Made by a program: the position numbers and the translations under genes. Shown here in pieces: positions 33,859-41,716 of a stretch of DNA of 64,000 nucleotides. Positions within the stretch are counted from its first letter, which is position 1. Each line of letters opens with the position of its first letter. The notes under the pieces were generated by a model. The model searched no databases. It worked only from the letters and a program-made list of their open reading frames with translations, and was not told the DNA's origin. Origin of the DNA: a virus; IMG/VR virus record IMGVR_UViG_3300036766_000359, positions 1-64,000 of that record, one strand, 5' to 3'.

Positions 33859-34911
33859 TTACTGACCGAATTGCTTCGGATAAGTTTTCTCAAGTAGTTT
33901 CCGCATTTGATCACCCTCGGCCGAATAGAGAGCCTCGAGGAATTCGGGGGTGACCCCGTGCTTCTTCGCGGCATCTAGACGTTCAACAAGACGTCCGGTA
34001 AAAGACCAGTCAGAGGGGAAAGACGGGTCAATGCGACGAGCAGCACGAATTCTTGGAGAAAGACTTGTGTTGATTGCTTGAGAAGAAGAGGCCTTCGACG
34101 GAGTGGCCTTTGATACCGCCGTCTTGTTACGGATATTACTAGTATCGCGGACATCAATACCATCAGTAGATGACTTTGAATGTCGAACACTTCCGACAAC
34201 AGAGTCGCCGTCATCATGGTCAATTTGGACGCTTCGATCTAAATTACCAACATTTGTCCTAACTTTTACGCCCTCACGTTCAACGGTGTTGTAGATTTCA
34301 GGACGACCGAGACCGCGATTTTCAATGTCGTTAATAATACCACTTGAGCGGTCATCGAGAATATTTTTTACCACTACCTTAGCAGGAGAACGAACTCTTC
34401 CAACCGTAACGGCGTCTTGGTTTTCGTGCGGGCCATTCTCAACACGCATTCCAGCAGTTGACGCTCTTCGGTTGTTTTCTGGTTTTAAAACCTGAGGAGT
34501 GGCTCTCGGGTTTTTAGAAGCATCCCGACGATCTGAAACGTTAAGAACAGTTTCTTCGTCCAGTGAGTCTGTGTCAATCGGGCCATTACTGCCTCGTTGA
34601 ACTCTAGACAGGTCACGATTGACGGTTTGAGCTTTAGCAATGCTACGATTAGGCTGTACTGCGGCGACACGCCCGCCAGTATCATCCGGTGCTTCAAAAG
34701 TTGCCCAACCATTCTTGATAGCCCCGCGAAGCTGAGGAGAATGAATTTCTGACCCGGCATACTTCAGTAACTGACCATCATATTCAAACTCATCCCCTTC
34801 TTGAATATCAATAGGGATCGATTTCGGGTCAGCCGCACCAACCCTGATTTTCATTAGAGCGTAAAACTTGTGAAAAACGCCACGTTGCCACTTAATATTT
34901 GAAATATCCAT
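33859..34911 (-). CDS. Hypothetical virion-region protein with disordered centre
   Basis: The 350-residue protein has a folded N-terminus (KFYALMKIRVGAADPKSIPI, IQEGDEFEYDGQLLKYAGSE). A long Asp/Arg/Ser-rich, repeat-poor disordered middle follows. The C-terminal helical segment (FTGRLVERLDAAKKHGVTPE) carries the likely binding surface. A strong ribosome site (AAGGAG) precedes the ATG. The N-terminal segment resembles a group of uncharacterised structural proteins in large phages, but I cannot name it. Confidence 0.5.
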   Translation of the reverse strand: MDISNIKWQRGVFHKFYALMKIRVGAADPKSIPIDIQEGDEFEYDGQLLKYAGSEIHSPQLRGAIKNGWATFEAPDDTGGRVAAVQPNRSIAKAQTVNRDLSRVQRGSNGPIDTDSLDEETVLNVSDRRDASKNPRATPQVLKPENNRRASTAGMRVENGPHENQDAVTVGRVRSPAKVVVKNILDDRSSGIINDIENRGLGRPEIYNTVEREGVKVRTNVGNLDRSVQIDHDDGDSVVGSVRHSKSSTDGIDVRDTSNIRNKTAVSKATPSKASSSQAINTSLSPRIRAARRIDPSFPSDWSFTGRLVERLDAAKKHGVTPEFLEALYSAEGDQMRKLLEKTYPKQFGQ

Positions 34912-34995
34912 GGTTGGACTCCTTGCCCAACCCTACCTTTGAGACGAAATTTTTGTTATTAAAAGATCAACACGGAATACACATTGAGTTTTTGG

Positions 34996-35001
34996 TATAG
35001 T
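34996..35001 (+). promoter_or_regulatory. -10 element for a leaderless 2H gene (bidirectional)
   Basis: TATAGT on the plus strand would start transcription at about 35008-35010, at the ATG itself; no ribosome site is present. The overlapping minus-strand TATACT (34998-35003) could serve the divergent gene. No clear -35 was found. Confidence 0.3.
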
Positions 35002-35009
35002 ATAGAGAT

Positions 35010-35507
35010 ATGGCGTTTATCGGAATTAAAGTACCGCAAGAAGTGGCAGAAAAACTATCAACGATAGAAGTTCCTGGAGAACGTTCTGATCCCGACGAGA
35101 TGCATATTACTCTCCTATATTTAGGAGAAACATCGCTAGCAAATATCATCAAAGCAGTTGCAGTAGTTGCTGCTATGGCTCAGAAAACAAAGCCATTCCT
35201 CATCGGGTGTGCTTTCAAAACGTGCTTCCCCGAGAATCCAGATGACGGAGTCCCCATTATTGCCCGTGTTCAGTCACCGACGATAATGGGGCTCCAAGAA
35301 GAACTAAAGAAACTCATGAAAGAATCAGGCGTTGAATATAAGGACAAATACCCTGATTTTAAACCGCACGTGACGTTATCCTATTCAAATGAACCTTGCG
35401 ACGGTTTAGGGTTCGAACCGGTTGTGTGGACTGTCGAATCCATAAATGTCTGGGGAGGAAAAGAAATGGATGACATGATGGTGACATCAATAGAACTTAA
35501 CGGATGA
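35010..35507 (+). CDS. 2H phosphoesterase (2'-5' RNA ligase superfamily)
   Basis: The 165-residue protein has the two HxT motifs of the 2H superfamily: HITLLYLGE near residue 31 and HVTLSYSNE near residue 113, at the usual spacing. Members hydrolyse or ligate 2'-5' or cyclic phosphate bonds in nucleotides and RNA. Phage members can degrade signalling nucleotides of host defence, or repair tRNA, but this one's substrate is unknown. It has no ribosome site and a -10 box right before the ATG. Confidence 0.75.
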   Translation: MAFIGIKVPQEVAEKLSTIEVPGERSDPDEMHITLLYLGETSLANIIKAVAVVAAMAQKTKPFLIGCAFKTCFPENPDDGVPIIARVQSPTIMGLQEELKKLMKESGVEYKDKYPDFKPHVTLSYSNEPCDGLGFEPVVWTVESINVWGGKEMDDMMVTSIELNG

Positions 35508-35611
35508 TCATTGTGGAAAGTACGATTAGAAATAGTGAAAGTTTTTTCATAAGTGTAGTTACTCTCGGTTCAAGAAGATTTACGAATAGGTCGGAATGCC
35601 CGTTAACTGCA

Positions 35612-35640
35612 TTTAGTTTCGTAACCCTTTGATGTATAAC
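35612..35640 (+). promoter_or_regulatory. Possible promoter for the 348-residue gene
   Basis: TTTAGT, a 17-base spacer and TATAAC precede the ATG at 35663 by about 23 bases. The -35 is poor and the -10 good, so confidence is moderate at best. Confidence 0.35.
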
Positions 35641-35662
35641 TGATGATGGAGTTAAAGATAAA

Positions 35663-36709
35663 ATGACCACGATGAGCACAATAGCATCAAGAGTTGCAGG
35701 TCGCATCATTGCAATGGAACAAAAAACTGCCCTTGACCTGGCAAATCTTATTCAAAGTGTCATAAGTAGTAGTAGTGGTATAAACTGGGGATGGGATATA
35801 CGTACTACAGAAGAACTTCCAAGTTTCGGGTTCCATGAAAAGAAATTTTCATTTCCAGGAAGACCTGGAATTTTCGATGCCGAAGGTCTTCTCGGAGGCA
35901 TTCATGTAGAAGGTAAACTTTCAGGTGATCCAGCACCAAATACTTCCGTAACTGCCAACTTAACGGGAGCATACTACAACAAAAATAAACATGGAGGAGG
36001 AGATTTATCTAGACATCAAAATATGGGGACGTTTGAAATAGAATTCGATCAAAACGGAATGCCTTCGTTTACTAAAGGGCAGGACACAACAAAAATAAAC
36101 AGCACTTTACAGTCAATAATAAATGGTGTAGTATCTAGTCCACCAGACAATGCTAAGTCTACTTCAAAAATAGTCCTCAAACGATTAGATAAACAAAAAC
36201 AATTAAATGAGATGAACACGAGAGAAGAGGAGAAGAGAAGAGGGATCCAGGATGAAAATATCGATACACACGGAACTATCGAACATTTCGTTGAACATAT
36301 AAAGTCAGAAAATGATGGCGTTTTTGGTCCTCGTGACCTGAATAGACTTAGTGAAATTTTGAATTTGACACAAAAGATAAAGCCAAACAAGAAAACGCTA
36401 CAAGAAGAACTACGCAAAGTAGATCTGGTTTATAATCCAGATAAAATGACGGTCTCTTCTAAACCTTCTGATATTGCAAACGATATTCGTCTTGTTGCTC
36501 TTAGAATCGATTCGTCAACACGACCATCAAGGTCCAAGATAGCTGCCGAAATTCGAGGCATAATAGCCTCCATAAAAGGCCCCCAAACTAGTCCGGAAGA
36601 TGAATTCTCCGATGACGAGGAATACATCCGTGAGCAACAAGAAAACGAGATGATGGGAGACTACGATGATCGCAATCAAAGCGATGATCCTCCCGTACGT
36701 CCATACTGA
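35663..36709 (+). CDS. Hypothetical protein with RIA-type modules
   Basis: The 348-residue plus-strand protein begins with a short helix (MTTMSTIASRVAGRIIAMEQ). It has a middle beta-rich region with IFDAEGLLGGIHVEGKLSG and NLTGAYYNKNKHGGGD. Near the end it carries IRLVALRIDSSTRPSRSKIA leading to EIRGIIASI. That last part aligns with the modules flanking the LRV repeats at 46.5 kb (RIDSS/AIDSS, then DIRR). An acidic tail follows. Function unknown. The shared module links it to the minus-strand head-region proteins despite the opposite strand. Confidence 0.55.
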   Translation: MTTMSTIASRVAGRIIAMEQKTALDLANLIQSVISSSSGINWGWDIRTTEELPSFGFHEKKFSFPGRPGIFDAEGLLGGIHVEGKLSGDPAPNTSVTANLTGAYYNKNKHGGGDLSRHQNMGTFEIEFDQNGMPSFTKGQDTTKINSTLQSIINGVVSSPPDNAKSTSKIVLKRLDKQKQLNEMNTREEEKRRGIQDENIDTHGTIEHFVEHIKSENDGVFGPRDLNRLSEILNLTQKIKPNKKTLQEELRKVDLVYNPDKMTVSSKPSDIANDIRLVALRIDSSTRPSRSKIAAEIRGIIASIKGPQTSPEDEFSDDEEYIREQQENEMMGDYDDRNQSDDPPVRPY

Positions 36710-36712
36710 AGT

Positions 36713-36997
36713 CTAATCCGTCATTATTGAATCAATCACTACGTAATTTTTGATATCATTTAGAATAAGCAGAAATGCTTCGGAATGAAGCAAATTTATA
36801 AGCTGGAGCGTGGTTGGCACGGGGTGTGAATCATCATTCATGTCTATGACACCATTGCGTACAAATCCAATCCTGTGGTAACTCAGCTTATGTTTGCCAT
36901 GTCGGAAACCAACTAAAATACTGTATAAACCATAGTTGAGTTTCCTTACACCGACCACAAGGCCACTGTCGGTGTTGCATTTATACGAAAATTCCAT
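36713..36997 (-). CDS. Hypothetical 94-residue protein
   Basis: The product has about five strands (CNTDSGLVVGVRKLNYGLYS and onward) and a C-terminal helix (LINLLHSEAFLLILNDIKNY). No family is recognised. A GAGAG ribosome site precedes the ATG, and ATCTCGTAAATA lies 31-46 bases upstream. It converges with the plus-strand gene at 35.7-36.7 kb, with three bases between stops. Confidence 0.5.
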   Translation of the reverse strand: MEFSYKCNTDSGLVVGVRKLNYGLYSILVGFRHGKHKLSYHRIGFVRNGVIDMNDDSHPVPTTLQLINLLHSEAFLLILNDIKNYVVIDSIMTD

Positions 36998-37142
36998 ACT
37001 CTCTCATGAATACAACACAAAGACAAATATTTACGAGATAATGTAATACGGTGTAAGATAACCAGTGCTAGTAAGATGCACGCATTTCAAGTGTATTCTC
37101 ATTCTACCCATAGTCATTAGTCAGTAGTCAATAGGAGAGTCC

Positions 37143-37541
37143 ATGCCGCCCAGGCACCAACCAATCAATAGTAAACCGGCGCGAGAAACTTCAACAGATA
37201 AGGAATGGTTAGACGTCCCATATCTTAGGTTCAGAAGTCCTCAACCGATTCGCTCTCGTCGAGAATTCTTGAAACACCTCGTCATGGAGACTAAGACTCG
37301 TTCAAGTGCGGGCGGTTCTATCGCCAACTTTGTTGCTATAAATGCTAAAGGATTGTGGGATGGTGATCCCGAGAAGCTTGTCGTAGCAGCTGAATCCGTA
37401 GCGTTAGATTTTTTCGCCAGTCATCCAAACTGTCCAGATTCAGGGGCAATGGAATGGAAAAAAGCTCTTGTTGGCAGGCTTTCAAAAGTGTGGTTCCGTG
37501 ATGGATTGAGCGCACACGGTAAACCAAATCTTAGAAATTAG
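37143..37541 (+). CDS. Hypothetical 132-residue protein
   Basis: A strong AGGAGAG ribosome site precedes ATG 37143. The product is basic and helical (RSRREFLKHLVMETKTRSSA, then KLVVAAESVALDFFASHPNC). A phage regulatory or DNA-associated role is conceivable. Nothing is recognised. The upstream gap of about 145 bases contains GTGCTAGTAA, which resembles the extended -10 seen at the small gene near 25 kb. Confidence 0.5.
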   Translation: MPPRHQPINSKPARETSTDKEWLDVPYLRFRSPQPIRSRREFLKHLVMETKTRSSAGGSIANFVAINAKGLWDGDPEKLVVAAESVALDFFASHPNCPDSGAMEWKKALVGRLSKVWFRDGLSAHGKPNLRN

Positions 37542-37543
37542 TG

Positions 37544-38251
37544 CTATCTATTTTTACCAACCCCGATACGGGGACATGATTTTCCAATAGGGCATCCCGA
37601 ACACTTCGGTGAGATAGGAGTACAATGAACTCTGCCGAAAGCAATGAGGATACCGTTAATAGGTATCCACCATTTCTTCGGAAGAACGGTCATTAGGGCA
37701 CGCTCAGTCTCTTCAGGCTTCCCAGTACGAACAAATCCGAGTCTGTTACTGAGTCGATGGACATGCGTGTCGCAGCATATTGCCTGTTTCCCGAATCCAA
37801 GTGTCAAAATGAGATTCGCACTTTTGCGTCCGATACCTTTGAAGGAAAGTAATTCTTCGATGGTGTGTGGAACAGTCCCATCATGCTTTTCCATAATATC
37901 TCGGGCTATGCCGCGAAGATGACGAGCTTTAGTATTGCGAAAACTGGTCTGTCGAATGAGATGAACTATGCGTTCTTGAGATAAACTGGCAAGAGTCTCC
38001 GGGTCAGGGGCCTCGGAGAGAAGGGCGGGAGTTACAATTTGAGTAGTCTCATCTCGAGCCCTTAAAGACAGGATAGTAGATACGAGAACAGCGTATGGAT
38101 CGTGTCTCCGGGAAGCTATAGTGACGGCAAGATCGTCAGGACTAGAACCAACAAAGTTCGAAATCTTCTCAAGAACCCGTGAAATTTGGTGGCGGTTTTG
38201 CATAAAGTATCCGTTCTCAAACACGCTAAATTGAAAGAGTGACCCAAGCAT
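37544..38251 (-). CDS. nth: Endonuclease III-like DNA glycosylase
   Basis: The 235-residue protein contains the HhH motif FKGIGRKSANLILTLG with the catalytic-type lysine (GRK), then CDTHVHRLSNRLGF with the conserved Asp. The C-x6-C-x2-C-x5-C cluster for a 4Fe-4S centre follows (CTPISPKCSGCPIGKSC). These are the marks of Nth, which removes oxidised pyrimidines and nicks the abasic site. Length fits the family (about 210). The first 16 residues are probably an extension; an internal ATG at 38203 would be closer to family length. Likely DNA repair, or sparing of a modified phage base. Confidence 0.85.
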   Translation of the reverse strand: MLGSLFQFSVFENGYFMQNRHQISRVLEKISNFVGSSPDDLAVTIASRRHDPYAVLVSTILSLRARDETTQIVTPALLSEAPDPETLASLSQERIVHLIRQTSFRNTKARHLRGIARDIMEKHDGTVPHTIEELLSFKGIGRKSANLILTLGFGKQAICCDTHVHRLSNRLGFVRTGKPEETERALMTVLPKKWWIPINGILIAFGRVHCTPISPKCSGCPIGKSCPRIGVGKNR

Positions 38252-38253
38252 GA

Positions 38254-39840
38254 CTAATGTTGAAATACGACAACCGACTGACCGGAGGTCTTCCCATATC
38301 GATATTCGGCCACTTTCTCAAATCCAGCAGTCATGAAGGCAGTCATGATGGTGGTTAATACCGGCATATTTCGACGATCCTGACCATGTAACGCCACGTG
38401 ACCACCGGATTTGACGACACGCAACGCACCGCGCACCAATGGCTGGACGATCTGTTCTGACCAGGAACGAACATCGGGGTGCCCTTTCACTCCGTAGTCT
38501 TCAGTCGCCATGAAGGGTGGACTCGTCATCAACAAATCGAAACGACGTTCGGTATTTTGTAAATATGTCGCGAAATCTTGATTCAGAAACTCCGAATCTA
38601 CCATACGGATTTTTGCGTAGTCATCCACCAAACGACGACATCCATCAATCGAATCCGGTTGAAGGTCGGTACCGCAAATTGACATTGCCCCGCCACACAG
38701 AGCTCCGAGCGTTCGACCACCCCACCCGAGAAATGGATCAATCACATCCCCACCAGAAGCATACTTCTTCACAAGAGCTGTGGCAGCGGATGGGAAGAAA
38801 TGAGACGGAGCCTTATTTAAAAAAGCCGCATTTCTGTAAAAGAGGCTCTTTGATATAAGTCTACCTGAACTGATAATATAAGCAGCAATCTTCAAGAGAA
38901 ATTTATCATCGGAATAAGCGTCAGAAAGTGAACGCTTCCCGGAAGCGTTAGAACTAAACCGATTAGTGAAAATGTTATCCAAAAGGCCAAGACCAATCGG
39001 TAACTGAGGGAGGGAATTATTGGAAGGTATGCACATTCCCAATTCACGTAAAACAGAGTCTAATTGTTCAGGCTCCGATCCAAGAGGCCATGAACGAATC
39101 TTCGTAGTTAACTCAGTCCATGTAGAACAACCATCAAACAAATGATGACGATCCCCATCTCCGAAATTTTGAGACAAAGATAAGGGCCTAAGGTTGTCTA
39201 AAGCCCAACACAGTCTGAATTCTTCGTCCTGAATAGAAGTAAACTGGAACATTGATTGAGGGATAATATGATCTACACTAAAACTTTTTGAGATTTCCCA
39301 ACTCATGCCTGGAGTGAACTGAGATTCAAGATGAAATTTGAGTTCTTCAAGAGAGTAATCGAGAGCTTTAAGAATAGAGGAGTTTTTACTACCTCCATTC
39401 AGTTTCAGCGCTTCCCAAACGCGTGATCTAATATTGCCACGCAATCGAAATGATGGATCTGCATAATATTTTCTTTTAAATTCAGCGCGCTTACTATCTC
39501 GTTCTATGACATAACGGTCTCGCCAAAGTTTATTTCTACGGGCTTTATTTTCCGGACGTTTCTTATACGCAATGGATTTGGCTATAATTTGAACTGAATT
39601 AGCAAGATATTTTTCACGACTTCTTTGTTTAACCAGAACTTTTCGATCGGGTTTAGAAGAATAAGCCTTGTTTTGTGCCTTGATAACTGCTTGAGTAGAT
39701 AAGTCGTGATATTGACGTTTCCTATTCTCTCGAGCGTCTTTACGTTCACATTCAATGCATTTAGGAGGGTAGTATTTACCCTTCATGAGTCGGAATTTTG
39801 AAAGGTCCGACTGTCCACATCCAGGACACGGTTTCTTCAT
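38254..39840 (-). CDS. HNH endonuclease fused to DNA methyltransferase
   Basis: The start is the ATG at 39840; a TTG at 39897 would add 19 residues. The 528-residue chain has two halves. The first has an N-terminal zinc pair (CPGCGQ...CIECER), a very basic helical middle, and an HNH core (SVDHIIPQSMFQF...LDNLRPLSLSQNFGDGD). The second half is a class I methyltransferase with DPFLGWGGRTLGAL (SAM loop, about residue 368) and MTSPPFMATEDYG (TSPPF, about 438), typical of N4-cytosine or N6-adenine enzymes. It lies directly after the capsid gene. I read it as one protein because no stop or restart is seen between halves. Confidence 0.8.
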   Translation of the reverse strand: MKKPCPGCGQSDLSKFRLMKGKYYPPKCIECERKDARENRKRQYHDLSTQAVIKAQNKAYSSKPDRKVLVKQRSREKYLANSVQIIAKSIAYKKRPENKARRNKLWRDRYVIERDSKRAEFKRKYYADPSFRLRGNIRSRVWEALKLNGGSKNSSILKALDYSLEELKFHLESQFTPGMSWEISKSFSVDHIIPQSMFQFTSIQDEEFRLCWALDNLRPLSLSQNFGDGDRHHLFDGCSTWTELTTKIRSWPLGSEPEQLDSVLRELGMCIPSNNSLPQLPIGLGLLDNIFTNRFSSNASGKRSLSDAYSDDKFLLKIAAYIISSGRLISKSLFYRNAAFLNKAPSHFFPSAATALVKKYASGGDVIDPFLGWGGRTLGALCGGAMSICGTDLQPDSIDGCRRLVDDYAKIRMVDSEFLNQDFATYLQNTERRFDLLMTSPPFMATEDYGVKGHPDVRSWSEQIVQPLVRGALRVVKSGGHVALHGQDRRNMPVLTTIMTAFMTAGFEKVAEYRYGKTSGQSVVVFQH

Positions 39841-39931
39841 GTCTGAAAATACATTCAAACAGTGAATACTTTTCGACCCCGGCCACCACAAGGGCAACCA
39901 GGGTCGAAAAGGAACGAAACGTTAGTTAAGT

Positions 39932-40819
39932 TCAACGCGACACGATGAGACGAACCAGGCCGCGTGGGTTGTACGCGCCGATACCGAGATTTTCGAACAT
40001 CGAGAATCCAATCGTACGTTCCTCGGGGTTGTCAGCCGACAATACAGTCAATTCCGTACGGACCGGAATACGACCGAAGTGCTCGGGCTCGCAGCAGCAG
40101 TAGACAACGCCCTTCGGGACGAGACGGCTAACGATGAACTGAGCATTCCAGCCCGTGCTCATCATGCCGGTCTTCCACAGCGTCGCCTGCGACTCGATGT
40201 CCAGCACGTCACGACCGAACTTGCGGATGTCCGCGTAGTCCGTCGCATTCATGTAGACGCGAGCAACTCGGAGGTCGTGCGCTTCAATCTCAGCAAACGC
40301 GTCCGCGAGGACGGCAGGCGAGATGGGAGCTACCACCGGGATGTCAGGGTTCGTTCCGCCCGGAAGCGAATCGAATCCGTTCACCGCGATTGCGTCCATG
40401 ATTGAGAAAACGCGATCGTCTTCTGCAGCCTGAACCTGCGCCTTACCAAGGTCCTGCATACGCTTCAGGAGGTCGTAACGACGCTCCTTAATCTGCGTCA
40501 GCGGGGCCTTTGGCAGAGCCGCGATCTCGAAGAGCGGGAAAATCACGCGACGCGGCTTTGAAACCGCCGTGATCGACTCGCCTTCTTCACCGATGACGTA
40601 CGCAACGACATCGGGGTCCTTATCATAAATCGGAATCGCGCCATCAGGCAGCTGCTCGACCAAGAAGGTCTTACGACCAACGGACGAGTAGTCCCTGCGT
40701 TCGCGAAGCGACTGGATCATCGATGAAGCAAGACGACGACGGCCTGCGCCGGAACCGAGATACTTATCAACGATCTGTTCCTTGATCGAATTATCAACAA
40801 CTTTAACTCCAAAGCTCAT
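39932..40819 (-). CDS. Probable major capsid protein
   Basis: The 295-residue protein lies at the end of the order terminase-portal-protease-scaffold-small head protein, exactly where a capsid gene is expected. Its sequence fits an HK97-type shell: a helical N-terminal arm (SIKEQIVDKYLGSGAGRRRL), an extended loop region (VGRKTFLVEQLPDGAIPIYD) and a beta-rich core ending near NPRGLVRLIVSR. It is GC-rich compared with neighbours, suggesting codon selection for high expression. I do not recognise a specific family, so the call rests on position, length and composition. Confidence 0.7.
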   Translation of the reverse strand: MSFGVKVVDNSIKEQIVDKYLGSGAGRRRLASSMIQSLRERRDYSSVGRKTFLVEQLPDGAIPIYDKDPDVVAYVIGEEGESITAVSKPRRVIFPLFEIAALPKAPLTQIKERRYDLLKRMQDLGKAQVQAAEDDRVFSIMDAIAVNGFDSLPGGTNPDIPVVAPISPAVLADAFAEIEAHDLRVARVYMNATDYADIRKFGRDVLDIESQATLWKTGMMSTGWNAQFIVSRLVPKGVVYCCCEPEHFGRIPVRTELTVLSADNPEERTIGFSMFENLGIGAYNPRGLVRLIVSR

Positions 40820-40842
40820 GACTTTATCCTTTCTGTTCCTGC

Positions 40843-41508
40843 TCAGAAACTGAGAGCAAGGAACATCTCCGCGCTTGTCGCGTCTGGGGTTGAAAGGATA
40901 GTGCCCATGCGGGTCACGTCCGGCTCGATAGCAACGCCAGCAGCGCCACTACCCAAAGCAAACAGATTGATCCACTGTGCTTCGTACGAATCCTGCCAGC
41001 GATTGGTCAGAAGACCATTTGCCGACGCGTACAACAGATCACCGTTCTCGTAAACGAGAGCTGTTCCGACTACGCCGCCACCAACGGTGGTCTGGACCTG
41101 TGTTTCGTAAAGCTTGACGCCCACCGAACCACCGCGTAGGAACGGACCCTTGCCTGAAGCCACGCCAGGCGTGTTTTCAAACGCGTTGCCCAGGGCGTCA
41201 TTGATGAAGAGTCCGAGGGGACGGGTCTTCTTCACGAACGCCGAGCTAACAAGCGCTGCGCCGCCAGCCGTGTTCGGCCCGACGTCCGGGCGAGTGAAAG
41301 CAACCGAACCACCGAGAACGCCCTTCTTGACGTTCACAGGGATTGTGGTGCTCTTTGCCGAGGGCGTCGTAACGACACTCGGGTTGCTCTGCGTAAATCC
41401 ATCGGAGGCCAAGCTCGGAATCGAGTCCTTAACCAGCGAGTATAGGATACGCAGGGCAGAAGTACTCAAGCGAAAATCGCCCGAGGCCTGACCATTGATA
41501 TTTCCCAT
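40843..41508 (-). CDS. Probable head decoration or capsid-associated protein
   Basis: This 221-residue protein directly precedes the capsid gene. It is rich in Gly, Ala, Ser and Val and lacks enzyme motifs. Segments such as VGPNTAGGAALVSSAFVKKT and TALVYENGDLLYASANGLLT are typical of small shell or cement proteins. It is preceded by AAGGA and by a 200-base gap containing TATAAATA. Function is inferred from position. Confidence 0.55.
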   Translation of the reverse strand: MGNINGQASGDFRLSTSALRILYSLVKDSIPSLASDGFTQSNPSVVTTPSAKSTTIPVNVKKGVLGGSVAFTRPDVGPNTAGGAALVSSAFVKKTRPLGLFINDALGNAFENTPGVASGKGPFLRGGSVGVKLYETQVQTTVGGGVVGTALVYENGDLLYASANGLLTNRWQDSYEAQWINLFALGSGAAGVAIEPDVTRMGTILSTPDATSAEMFLALSF

Positions 41509-41716
41509 TTACTGTTCCTTCCGCCGTAAATCTAACGTCTAACGTATCATCCAGTCCGTTTTCAGTTGCAGCTTCAGTTCAGTTGCCTGCGAAGCTATCC
41601 AACTTCATCTTTCTTTCAGAGCGCCTTGTTTTAGTATTTACGAGATAGTGCCTGTATGCGTATATTTATATATATTGATTATTAGGTAAAACCCTTACGG
41701 TATCAAACCTAATGAA
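41509..41716 (-). other. Leader region of the capsid block
   Basis: A 208-base gap lies between the scaffold-like gene and the small head protein gene. It holds an exact TATAAATA at 41663-41670 on the minus strand and an ATCTCGTAAATA element (41635-41650) similar to one at 37028-37043. It would give a leader of about 150 bases before the ATG at 41508. Confidence 0.4.
41663..41670 (-). promoter_or_regulatory. T4-late-type promoter box TATAAATA
   Basis: An exact minus-strand match to the T4-like late box, placed upstream of the capsid block where late transcription would be expected. It lies in a run of TA repeats, so a chance match is possible. Confidence 0.4.

Noticed and set aside
35497-35709. 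70-codon minus-strand frame between two plus-strand genes
   Set aside because: It overlaps the start of a better-supported plus-strand gene and its promoter; composition resembles antisense.
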